NCBI GenBank assembly: GCA_046049215.1
Contig: JBJOER010000086.1
Location: 1-29,673 of the forward strand
Reading direction: 5' to 3'
DNA from: JAJTFW01 sp046049215
GTDB taxonomy: Bacteria; Bacteroidota; Bacteroidia; AKYH767-A; OLB10
Length of the DNA: 29,673 nucleotides
Position 1 is the stretch's first letter. Every line of letters begins with the position of its first letter. The notes beneath the pieces were generated by a model, which searched no databases, had not been told where the DNA came from, and saw only the letters and a list, made by a program, of their open reading frames with translations. Both the position numbers and the translations under genes were made by a program. This document shows positions 23,492 to 29,673 of the stretch, in pieces.

Positions 23492-24379
23492 ATGCGATTT
23501 GCCGCCATTGATATCGGCTCGAATGCAGTCCGCCTGCTGCTGAGCAACGTGTACGAAGAGCCCGGTGAAGCCATCTTCAAAAAAGCCGAATTGGTGCGAA
23601 TGCCGATTCGTTTAGGAGAGGATGTGTTTCGCTTTGGTAAGGTCAGTGATGAGAAAATGCAGTCCCTGGCCGATTGCATGCATGCATTTCGTTTGCTTAT
23701 AAATGTTTTTGGAGCGGTGAGTTACAGGGCATGCGCTACAGCGGCAATGCGTGAAGCATCCAATTCGACTGATGTGATCCGTTATGTAAAAGAAAAGTCG
23801 GGTATTCAAATTGAAGTGATCGACGGTAAATCCGAAGCCGAGATCATCTACAGCAACCACATCGCCGAGCACTTGGACCCATTCACCACTTATCTCTACA
23901 TCGACGTGGGCGGAGGTAGTACGGAAGTGACCCTTTTTCGTCAGGGAAAGATCAGGGCATCACGTTCATTCAATATCGGATCCATCCGCCTGTTGCACGA
24001 GAAGGTGGACAAGGAGGACTGGAACAAACTCAAGGATTGGATTCGTGAGCATGTCGACCCCGCCGAAGAGCCGGTCGCTATCGGCAGCGGAGGTAACATC
24101 AACAAGCTTTACAAGATGTCGGCTCGTAAAGGGGGGCGGCCACTTCCTCTTGAAAAACTCATGGAGCAATACTATTACCTGAAAGAGTTTACGGTCGAGC
24201 AACGTATCACTCAACTGGGTTTGAATCCCGACCGCGCCGATGTCATAGTCCCCGCTGCAAAGGTGTTCATTACCATCATGCGGGCTGCGGGTTGCGCTGA
24301 GGTTGTCGTTCCGCAAATCGGGTTGTCGGACGGCATTGTACACTTGCTTTATGAGTCGTACATCAACAGGGCCTCGTGA
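23492..24379 (+). CDS. Ppx/GppA family exopolyphosphatase
   Basis: The 295-residue protein has the actin-like ATPase fold of the Ppx/GppA family: AIDIGSNAVRLLLSNV at 5-20, ATAAMREASNS near 82-92, DGKSEAEIIY near 111-120, and YIDVGGGSTEVTLF near 135-148. GSGGNINKLYKMS lies later in the chain. At about 300 residues it consists only of the core phosphatase domain, without the C-terminal HD domain of enterobacterial PPX. It hydrolyses inorganic polyphosphate or pppGpp in the cytoplasm. The start at 23492 is supported by the immediate MRFAAIDIGSNAVRL sequence. It converges on the sprT-like gene with only 12 bp between stops. Confidence 0.93.
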   Translation: MRFAAIDIGSNAVRLLLSNVYEEPGEAIFKKAELVRMPIRLGEDVFRFGKVSDEKMQSLADCMHAFRLLINVFGAVSYRACATAAMREASNSTDVIRYVKEKSGIQIEVIDGKSEAEIIYSNHIAEHLDPFTTYLYIDVGGGSTEVTLFRQGKIRASRSFNIGSIRLLHEKVDKEDWNKLKDWIREHVDPAEEPVAIGSGGNINKLYKMSARKGGRPLPLEKLMEQYYYLKEFTVEQRITQLGLNPDRADVIVPAAKVFITIMRAAGCAEVVVPQIGLSDGIVHLLYESYINRAS

Positions 24380-24391
24380 GCAGTTAATTCC

Positions 24392-25030
24392 TCATTGCGC
24401 TTCTACTATCTGCACTTCCATCAGCGGATGAATGAAATACTTGTGGCGGCTATGCAGGTCGATGCATTCGAAGTTTTTTCTCAGCTTATGTCCTTTGATG
24501 AATCGCTGGCCGTTACGGATGCTGAAAGCGGCATTGAATGGTATGTCCTCCAGGTGCTGCCAGTCTTCCTTTTCGTTGTCATATTTTCGAAGAGCCTTGG
24601 CCAGTCCGATGTCGGTACAGCTGCTCGCAGCGGGATCAAGCAGGTAGCGGGCCACAGCTTCGGCAACATCTTCCGGAAAAATCTTCCTGTTGAGGAACCC
24701 GCTTAGCAGGAATCTGAACTCTTTCTTCCATTCTTCTCCATGAGGTGCTACCCGGTCGCGGTGCTTCAGAAAGCAGGTAAGGTGCGCTACCTCGTGTGTG
24801 AATGTGATCAGGAAAGCATAGGGGTTTAGATCGTGGTTGATGGTGATGGAGTGACCCATGCCCGATTGTGGAGGACGGTAATCACCAAGTTTGCTTTGGC
24901 GGCTGCGCTTGATTCGGACGCGGATACGGTATTGACGGATCCACTCGAAACAAGTGTCCACGGCTTCACCAGGCAAATACTTTGCAAGGCTTTGTCTTAC
25001 TTGCTCGGCGGTAAGTCCCTGGTCTGACAT
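24392..25030 (-). CDS. SprT-like zinc-metalloprotease domain protein
   Basis: The ATG at 25030 gives 212 residues. The upstream in-frame ATG at 25051 overlaps a predicted promoter box (25049-25056) and is less likely. The metal motif HEVAH (His79, Glu80, His83) is followed by APHGEEWKKEF with His97, the arrangement of SprT-like domains. A GMGHSITINHDLNPYAF stretch precedes it, and the C-terminal part resembles the beta-rich zinc-ribbon region but shows few cysteines. SprT/Spartan relatives act on DNA-protein crosslinks, but function of bacterial members is poorly known. It is encoded 55 bp after feoB, yet probably transcribed separately. Confidence 0.85.
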   Translation of the reverse strand: MSDQGLTAEQVRQSLAKYLPGEAVDTCFEWIRQYRIRVRIKRSRQSKLGDYRPPQSGMGHSITINHDLNPYAFLITFTHEVAHLTCFLKHRDRVAPHGEEWKKEFRFLLSGFLNRKIFPEDVAEAVARYLLDPAASSCTDIGLAKALRKYDNEKEDWQHLEDIPFNAAFSIRNGQRFIKGHKLRKNFECIDLHSRHKYFIHPLMEVQIVEAQ

Positions 25031-25048
25031 CGGGTGTATTTCTCCGCT

Positions 25049-25056
25049 CAAAAATA
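25049..25056 (-). promoter_or_regulatory. Predicted -7 box of the sprT-like gene
   Basis: The minus strand reads TATTTTTG, an exact TAnnTTTG match, located between the feoB stop (25086) and the sprT-like ATG (25030). It would give a leader of about 15 nt. No well-spaced TTG is visible upstream, so the call rests on one element. Confidence 0.4.
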
Positions 25057-25085
25057 ATACGTCTGGCAGTCCTCGCTGAACCCGA

Positions 25086-27248
25086 TCAGCTCAGTAGCTG
25101 GTAGGCCACCAGACTGCTCAGGTAGGCCAAAGCAGACAGGTAGATGAATTGAAGGATGGGCCACTTCCACCCGTTGGTCTCCCGGCGCACAATAGCCAGT
25201 GTGCTCATACATTGCATGGCGAAGGCATAAAAAAGCATCAATGACCATCCAACCGCCGTGTTGTAACGCGGTTGACCCGTGTCGGCGTTGATCTCTCCCC
25301 GCATTTTGTCCTTGACAGTAAGGCCTTCATTGTCGCCTCCTCCAACACTGTATATGGTGCTCATGGTGCCAACGAATACCTCCCGTGCGGCGAAAGAAGT
25401 GACCAGAGCGATGCCGATTTTCCAGTCGAAGCCCAGGGGCTCTATCGCAGGCTCTAGAAGATGTCCCATGCGGCCTGCATAGGAGTGTGCCAGCAAGTCG
25501 GATTGCCACGCGGCGATGGAGTCTTCGTCTGCTCCGGGATCGTTCTCGGTAGACTCTATTTTTTGTGACAAGGTATCGTAAGCTTCGGATGGCCCTCTTG
25601 AAGAAAGGAACCAAAGGACGATGCTGATGGCGATGATCACCTTCCCGGCATCAAACAGGAAAATACGAACCTTTTCAAGGATAGAGTAGAAGATGTTGCT
25701 CCACCGCGGAGTACGGTATACCGGCAACTCCATGATGAAATACGTTCGTTCCGTGGCCTTGACGAAATGCTTCATTAATGCGGCCGATCCAATGGCTGCC
25801 AGGAATCCGATCAGGTAAAGCCCCATCATGACTACAGCCTGCAAGCTCAGGACACCGGCCACGGATTCCTGTGGGATGATCAGAGAAACCAGCAGCGTAT
25901 AAACAGGAATTCGTGCCGAGCAACTCATGAGCGGGGTCACGAAAATGGTGATCAGTCGCTCCTTCCAACTGCCGATGGTTCGGGTGGAGAGGATTGCCGG
26001 TACTGCGCATGCTGCCCCGCTGATCAAAGGAATCACCGAGCGGCCGTTCAAACCGAACTTGCGCATCAATTTGTCCATGAGGAAGCTTACGCGGGCCATG
26101 TATCCCGAGTCCTCGAGGATTGCGATGAATGCGAACAACAGGGCGATCTGCGGAATGAAAATGACAATGCCACCTATGCCCGCGAGAATGCCATCTACAA
26201 CCAAATCGTTCAGGAGACCCGGTGGAAGTGCTTCTCTTACGATATCGGTCAGTCCGGCAAAGGTCTCATCGATGAAGTCCATCGGCCACTCGGCAATGCT
26301 GAAAATGGCCTGGAACATCAAAAAGAGTATGAACAGGAAGATGGCATATCCCCAAAAACGGTGCATCAAGATGCGGTCGATCCGTTGAGTGATTCCCGGT
26401 TTGCGGTGTTCCTGGTTATCGTGAACCGAATGGAAAAGGATGTCCTGAATGACCTTGTAGCGCTCCAAAGTCTCAAATGCCTTCAGACTTTCAAGTTCTT
26501 TTTCGGGCATGTTGATCAACTCCAGCAAGTTCTTCTTTTGTTCTGGATTGAACTTGAATTCATTCAGCGACTCCCGGTGTTGTGCGATTTGCAGGGCAGC
26601 ATAATCACTTCGCAGATCGAGGATCTCCCGAATTCCGCTCAGTAATCCGGGGGCAAGAGAGGCTGTTTCAAAAACGTATTTATCGGGTACCGGCACAGGG
26701 CCAAGCATGGCCTGCTTCAAGTCTTCGATGCCTTGTTCTTTTCTGGCATTGACCGGAATGACCCGAACGCCCAATCGGCTTTCCAGGTCACGGATGTCGA
26801 TCCGCATTCCCGAAGCATGCACGAGGTCCATCATGTTCAGGACCAGGATGCATGGGATTTTCAGATCGATCACCTGGCTGGCCAAAAAAAGGCTTCGTTT
26901 CAAATTGGTGCCGTCAGCGATCAAAAGCACCAGGTCGGGATGACTCTCGTTGGTGGGATCACACAATACCTCGAAGGGGATGCGCTCGTCGGGGGCCTTG
27001 GGATAAAGGCTGTAGGTGCCGGGCAGATCGACCACTTCGAAACGCGTTGCCTCACCGGTGGATGAATGAAAAATAGTGCAGGAGCCGGTCTTCTTCTCAA
27101 CCGTTACGCCCGGAAAGTTTGCGATCTTTTGATGCAGTCCTGTCAGGCTGTTGAATACCGTGCTTTTTCCGCTGTTGGGGTTGCCTGCCAGGGCGACCCG
27201 GATCAATTGCTTTTCGTGGGACGAATGCTGTCCTGAGTTCGGGCTCAA
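25086..27248 (-). CDS. feoB: Ferrous iron transporter B
   Basis: The 720-residue protein has an N-terminal GTPase: G1 GNPNSGKS at 22-29, G3 DLPG at 74-77 and G4 NMMD at 138-141, with the FeoB-typical NFPGVTVEKKTG between. A linker with a helical region to about 290 follows. The membrane domain has Gate motifs such as FIPQIALLFAFIAILEDSGYMAR and later SFAAREVFVGTMSTIYS. It transports Fe(II) across the inner membrane. It lies 13 bp downstream of feoA, under what is probably one iron-responsive promoter. No FeoC is seen. Confidence 0.97.
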   Translation of the reverse strand: MSPNSGQHSSHEKQLIRVALAGNPNSGKSTVFNSLTGLHQKIANFPGVTVEKKTGSCTIFHSSTGEATRFEVVDLPGTYSLYPKAPDERIPFEVLCDPTNESHPDLVLLIADGTNLKRSLFLASQVIDLKIPCILVLNMMDLVHASGMRIDIRDLESRLGVRVIPVNARKEQGIEDLKQAMLGPVPVPDKYVFETASLAPGLLSGIREILDLRSDYAALQIAQHRESLNEFKFNPEQKKNLLELINMPEKELESLKAFETLERYKVIQDILFHSVHDNQEHRKPGITQRIDRILMHRFWGYAIFLFILFLMFQAIFSIAEWPMDFIDETFAGLTDIVREALPPGLLNDLVVDGILAGIGGIVIFIPQIALLFAFIAILEDSGYMARVSFLMDKLMRKFGLNGRSVIPLISGAACAVPAILSTRTIGSWKERLITIFVTPLMSCSARIPVYTLLVSLIIPQESVAGVLSLQAVVMMGLYLIGFLAAIGSAALMKHFVKATERTYFIMELPVYRTPRWSNIFYSILEKVRIFLFDAGKVIIAISIVLWFLSSRGPSEAYDTLSQKIESTENDPGADEDSIAAWQSDLLAHSYAGRMGHLLEPAIEPLGFDWKIGIALVTSFAAREVFVGTMSTIYSVGGGDNEGLTVKDKMRGEINADTGQPRYNTAVGWSLMLFYAFAMQCMSTLAIVRRETNGWKWPILQFIYLSALAYLSSLVAYQLLS

Positions 27249-27261
27249 AACCGGATAGCCA

Positions 27262-27498
27262 CTACAAGGGTTTGACCAGAATCGATTCCGCTTCGTCCGT
27301 TCGGATGCCCAAAACGGTTCCGTTCACATGGATCGCCATAGGGCAACCCAATGGAGCAAAACGGTCAATCGTCACCGTCTCACCGGGTAAGCACCCCATT
27401 TCCAGTAACTGCTGTTTCATCGTATCGTCTGAAAAAGAATCGATGATGGCAGAGTCTCCCTGGTGAAGGTGTGAAAGGCGGGTGGTGGTGGCTGGCAT
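27262..27498 (-). CDS. feoA: Ferrous iron transport protein A
   Basis: This 78-residue SH3-like protein shows the FeoA pattern: LSHLHQGDSAIIDSF near 8-22, QQLLEMGCLPGETVTIDRFA near 29-48, and GTVLGIRTDEAESILVKPL at the end. It assists FeoB at the cytoplasmic face. The ATG at 27498 is 12 bp from a perfect 17-bp palindrome resembling a Fur-family operator. feoB follows 13 bp later. Confidence 0.95.
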   Translation of the reverse strand: MPATTTRLSHLHQGDSAIIDSFSDDTMKQQLLEMGCLPGETVTIDRFAPLGCPMAIHVNGTVLGIRTDEAESILVKPL

Positions 27499-27509
27499 AA
27501 GAAAGTCTA

Positions 27510-27526
27510 TTTAGAATGATTCTAAA
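27510..27526. promoter_or_regulatory. Predicted Fur-family operator upstream of feoAB
   Basis: The sequence TTTAGAATGATTCTAAA is a perfect 8-1-8 inverted repeat centred 20 bp upstream of the feoA start. Its core AATnATT and 7-1-7 layout are those of known Fur-family boxes (for example PerR/Fur/Zur sites of Bacillus). A candidate -7 sequence TATCTTAG (plus 27534-27541, one mismatch) lies just upstream on the minus strand, which would place the palindrome at the start of transcription, suited to repression. Confidence 0.7.
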
Positions 27527-27551
27527 GACTTGGCTAAGATAGGGACACCAA

Positions 27552-27571
27552 TTTCATAGCCCAATATGAAA
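27552..27571. repeat. Second inverted repeat upstream of feoAB
   Basis: TTTCATA and TATGAAA form a 7-bp inverted repeat separated by GCCCAA. It lies near the expected -33 region of the feoA promoter. An adjacent AT-only inverted repeat (27577-27593, ATAATTT/AAATTAT) continues into an A/T-rich block up to about 27616. Function is unknown. An additional operator or curved upstream DNA are possibilities. Confidence 0.5.
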
Positions 27572-27627
27572 ATGCTATAATTTTTTAAATTATTGAAAAT
27601 CAAATAAATGAAAAATTGCGATTGCAG

Positions 27628-27777
27628 TTAGGAAGAGGTCCTGTCTGGAAAGTGGGAATCTTGAGCCTTTCCCCATTTCGGACAGTCACCGCAGCCCTTT
27701 TTGAAAAGTCCACACCCTGAGAATACAACCAGAAACAAGAATGCCAGAAGCAGGAGAACACGCTGAGAAGAACCCAT
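27628..27777 (-). CDS. Tiny Cys-rich lipoprotein, unknown function
   Basis: The ATG at 27777 gives 49 residues: a lipoprotein signal (QRVLLLLAFLFLVVFSGC), then GLFKKGCGDCPKWGKAQ and a polar tail. In-frame upstream ATGs up to 27954 would add about 59 residues without a sensible start and overlap the divergent mlaE gene, so they are rejected. The cysteine of FSGC would be lipidated, and two more cysteines (GCGDC) follow. No acidic export signal follows the lipidated cysteine, so it is probably periplasmic. A TATATTTG box (plus 27782-27789) ends only 4 bases before the ATG. I cannot assign a function. Confidence 0.7.
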   Translation of the reverse strand: MGSSQRVLLLLAFLFLVVFSGCGLFKKGCGDCPKWGKAQDSHFPDRTSS

Positions 27778-27781
27778 GAAA

Positions 27782-27789
27782 CAAATATA
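27782..27789 (-). promoter_or_regulatory. Predicted -7 box of the small lipoprotein gene
   Basis: The minus strand reads TATATTTG, an exact TAnnTTTG match. It ends four bases before the ATG at 27777, so the transcript would have almost no leader. No convincing -33 TTG is seen at the right spacing. Confidence 0.5.
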
Positions 27790-27892
27790 CTCAGCCCAAT
27801 GGAAATTTCGTCGGCGACCTCCTATTGGATTTGTTGGAAAGTAAGATGATGGACACAAAAGGGGTGCATAGGCCTTCCGTAATTTGGTGCCC

Positions 27893-28639
27893 ATGTTTCT
27901 GCGGACGTTGTTCGAAATTGGTAGATATTGGTCATTCATGAAGGGCTTGTTCATGAAACCCGAAAAGTTCAGGGTGTATTACAGGCAGATCATGCATGAG
28001 CTCGTCAGTATCGGTGTTGGAGCTCTTGGCCTGGTTGCACTTACTTCCGTGTTCATGGGGGCGGTAATCACCATTCAAAGTGCATACAACCTGGTGAACC
28101 CGATGGTGCCCTTGTACGCAGTGGGGATCGTGGCCAGGGATTCGATCATTCTTGAATTCTCGCCGACAATCATCATGCTGATCCTTGCAGGCAAAGTTGG
28201 CTCAAGCATTGCTTCCGAAATCGGAACGATGCGGGTCACGGAGCAGATAGACGCATTGGAGATCATGGGCATCAACTCCTCCGGTTACCTCACACTGCCC
28301 AAGATCATCGCCGGTATTCTGATTACACCTTTTGTCGTGCTGATCAGCATGTTCCTGGGGATTTTCGGCGGGTGGTTCGCAGGAGAGATGAGCGGTACTG
28401 TACCTTCAGCCGATTACATCAGGGGGATTCAGGACCAGTTCGTGCCGTTCAACATCCTCTTCGCCATGATCAAGTCTCTGGTCTTCGCCTTCATCATTAC
28501 CAGCGTTTCCGCCTACCACGGATACCATACTGAAGGCGGGGCGCTTGAAGTGGGTCAGAGCAGCACGAAGGCGGTGGTGTATAGCAGCATCATCATCCTT
28601 ATTTTCGATTACATCCTTACCCAACTCATTCTGGCATAA
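27893..28639 (+). CDS. mlaE: MlaE-type lipid transport permease
   Basis: The ATG at 27893 gives 248 residues. The in-frame TTG at 27884 is only three codons upstream and less likely. The protein has about five membrane segments and the MlaE-family landmarks LVALTSVFMGAVITIQ, EFSPTIIMLILAGKVGSSIA, ASEIGTMRVTEQIDALEIMG and TLPKIIAGILITPFVVLIS. It forms the inner-membrane permease of an MCE/Mla system that moves phospholipid between the membranes. The ATPase gene follows 7 bp later. No MlaD-like MCE protein is seen within the window. Confidence 0.93.
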   Translation: MFLRTLFEIGRYWSFMKGLFMKPEKFRVYYRQIMHELVSIGVGALGLVALTSVFMGAVITIQSAYNLVNPMVPLYAVGIVARDSIILEFSPTIIMLILAGKVGSSIASEIGTMRVTEQIDALEIMGINSSGYLTLPKIIAGILITPFVVLISMFLGIFGGWFAGEMSGTVPSADYIRGIQDQFVPFNILFAMIKSLVFAFIITSVSAYHGYHTEGGALEVGQSSTKAVVYSSIIILIFDYILTQLILA

Positions 28640-28646
28640 AAGGTTC

Positions 28647-29393
28647 ATGATCGAAGTCAAAAACATCAGCAAGTCGTTCGAGGGCAAAACCGTGCTCGAC
28701 GACATTTCCTGCATATTCGAATCGGGCAAGGTGAACCTGATCATCGGTCAAAGCGGCATGGGCAAGACGGTTTTGATGAAATGCACCGTAGGCTTGTTCG
28801 AAGTGGATTCCGGAGCAGTGTTTTTCGACGGACGGAACTTCAGTGCGATGGATTTTCGGGAGCGGAAACCTGTTCGTCAGGAGATCGGTATGGTGTTCCA
28901 GGGTGGAGCATTGTTCGATTCCTTAACCGTCGAGCAAAACGTGATGTTCCCCTTGAACATGTTCACGACCATGTCGTCGTCCGAGAAGATCGACCGGGTC
29001 AACTTCTGTCTGCGCAGGGTGAACCTGGAAAATGCCAACAAGAAGTTTCCCTCCGAGATCAGTGGTGGAATGAAAAAGCGCGTGGCCATTGCACGTGCGA
29101 TCGCGATGAATCCCAAGTACCTTTTCTGTGATGAGCCGAACTCAGGCCTCGACCCCAAGACATCGATAGTGATCGATGAGCTTATCCGTGAGATCACCGA
29201 TGAGTTCAAGACGACTACGGTTGTCAATACGCACGACATGAATTCATTGACCCAGATCGGTGAACATATCGTGTTCATTTACAAGGGTCGCAATTGGTGG
29301 GAGGGAAGCTACGATGAGATCCGCAATGCCGAGAACAAGGAGCTGAATGATTTCGTTTTTGCCAGCAAGATCATGCAGCGTATGCGGGAGTGA
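28647..29393 (+). CDS. mlaF: MlaF-type lipid transport ATPase
   Basis: The ATG at 28647 gives 248 residues, preceded by AGG at 28641-28643. An upstream in-frame ATG at 28545 lies inside mlaE and is rejected. It has Walker A GQSGMGKT near 36-43, Q-loop MVFQGGALFDSLTV, signature SGGMKKRVAIARA, Walker B YLFCDEP followed by NSGLDP, and the switch histidine in NTHDM. The FQGGALFDSLTV and SGGMKKR versions are typical of MlaF/Mkl ATPases. It energises MlaE at the cytoplasmic side. Confidence 0.94.
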   Translation: MIEVKNISKSFEGKTVLDDISCIFESGKVNLIIGQSGMGKTVLMKCTVGLFEVDSGAVFFDGRNFSAMDFRERKPVRQEIGMVFQGGALFDSLTVEQNVMFPLNMFTTMSSSEKIDRVNFCLRRVNLENANKKFPSEISGGMKKRVAIARAIAMNPKYLFCDEPNSGLDPKTSIVIDELIREITDEFKTTTVVNTHDMNSLTQIGEHIVFIYKGRNWWEGSYDEIRNAENKELNDFVFASKIMQRMRE

Positions 29394-29413
29394 ATACCGA
29401 AGCAACCACAATC

Positions 29414-29673
29414 ATGTCACATTTTTCTTCTCTTCGTTCCGGTTGGTCCATTCTTCTGTCGCTTTTCTTTTTGAATGCCTGCAATGGGCCCACACCGGTG
29501 AGCAATGAGCGTAAAAGCAGCTTGGATACGGTTTTTGTTGCCGAAGACCTGAAGCGCCCGCTTCTGATTGATTCTAGCCTATGTGATTCCATCGCGAAAT
29601 CCAATCCGGCGCTTACAGAGTATTGCCGGAATGCGCGCTTATTTTATTCCGCCAGGAACTGGTCGCCGGTCTG
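29414..29673 (+). CDS. Lipoprotein, probable L,D-transpeptidase (N-terminal part only)
   Basis: From the ATG at 29414, 86 complete codons run to the end of the window. A hydrophobic signal (SGWSILLSLFFLNAC) ends in a lipobox cysteine. The mature part includes RPLLIDSSLCDSIAKSNPAL and ends FYSARNWSPV. The FYxxRxWxP pattern is seen at the start of the scaffold domain of YcbB-type L,D-transpeptidases, which crosslink peptidoglycan in the periplasm. The catalytic cysteine region is outside the window, so this is a resemblance only. It starts 20 bp after mlaF, in the same orientation. Confidence 0.6.
   Translation, partial: MSHFSSLRSGWSILLSLFFLNACNGPTPVSNERKSSLDTVFVAEDLKRPLLIDSSLCDSIAKSNPALTEYCRNARLFYSARNWSPV

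Noticed and set aside
24380..24391. Possible terminator between convergent ppx and the sprT-like gene
   Set aside because: Only 12 bp separate the two stops and no inverted repeat is visible.
27778..27954. N-terminal extension of the small lipoprotein to 108 residues
   Set aside because: The extra part lacks features of a protein start, would place the signal peptide internally, overlaps the divergent mlaE start, and lies upstream of an exact promoter box.

Overview
The window comes from a Gram-negative member of the Bacteroidota. The evidence is a TonB-dependent receptor with a carboxypeptidase-regulatory N-terminus next to a DUF5689 lipoprotein, Bacteroidota-type promoter boxes (TAnnTTTG), relaxed lipoboxes, LPS/Kdo and MlaEF envelope genes, and the linkage purH-mreBCD-mrdA-rodA. 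Base composition is near 50% G+C, so a low-GC Flavobacterium-type genome is unlikely. The order or family cannot be fixed from sequence alone. No rRNA, tRNA, CRISPR array, insertion sequence or phage gene is visible.

Region 1 (1-7702, minus strand) is a tightly packed nucleotide-sugar operon read from a DegT aminotransferase down to a truncated rmlB. Four genes (TviB/WbpO-type UDP-HexNAc 6-dehydrogenase, WlbA/WbpB-type 3-dehydrogenase, WbpE-type aminotransferase, WbpD-type N-acetyltransferase) together account for UDP-2,3-diacetamido-2,3-dideoxyglucuronate. Ugd plus UDP-glucuronate decarboxylase give UDP-glucuronate and UDP-xylose. GalE and RmlB supply UDP-galactose (or UDP-GalNAc) and a dTDP-deoxysugar intermediate. 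No glycosyltransferase or polymer export gene lies inside the window.

Region 2 (7837-9859, plus) holds a small outer-membrane beta-barrel-like protein followed 10 bp later by the Kdo transferase waaA. Region 3 (9872-17221, minus) is the elongation machinery: rodA, mrdA (PBP2), mreD, mreC, mreB, with purH upstream. Most junctions here are 4-bp ATGA overlaps.

Region 4 (17363-24379) is centred on a divergent promoter region. To the minus side are a TonB-dependent receptor and a probably surface-exposed DUF5689 lipoprotein with an internal duplication, ending at a clear rho-independent terminator. To the plus side are a secreted endonuclease/exonuclease/phosphatase-fold enzyme, a SixA-like histidine phosphatase and a Ppx/GppA phosphatase. 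The gene set suggests, as an inference, capture and processing of an extracellular phosphodiester such as nucleic acid, linked to polyphosphate metabolism.

Region 5 (24392-27777, minus) has a SprT-like metalloprotein, the ferrous iron transporter feoAB with a perfect Fur-family-like palindrome upstream, and a tiny Cys-rich lipoprotein. Region 6 (27893-29673, plus) has the MlaE/MlaF lipid-transport permease and ATPase, then the start of a lipoprotein that is probably an L,D-transpeptidase.
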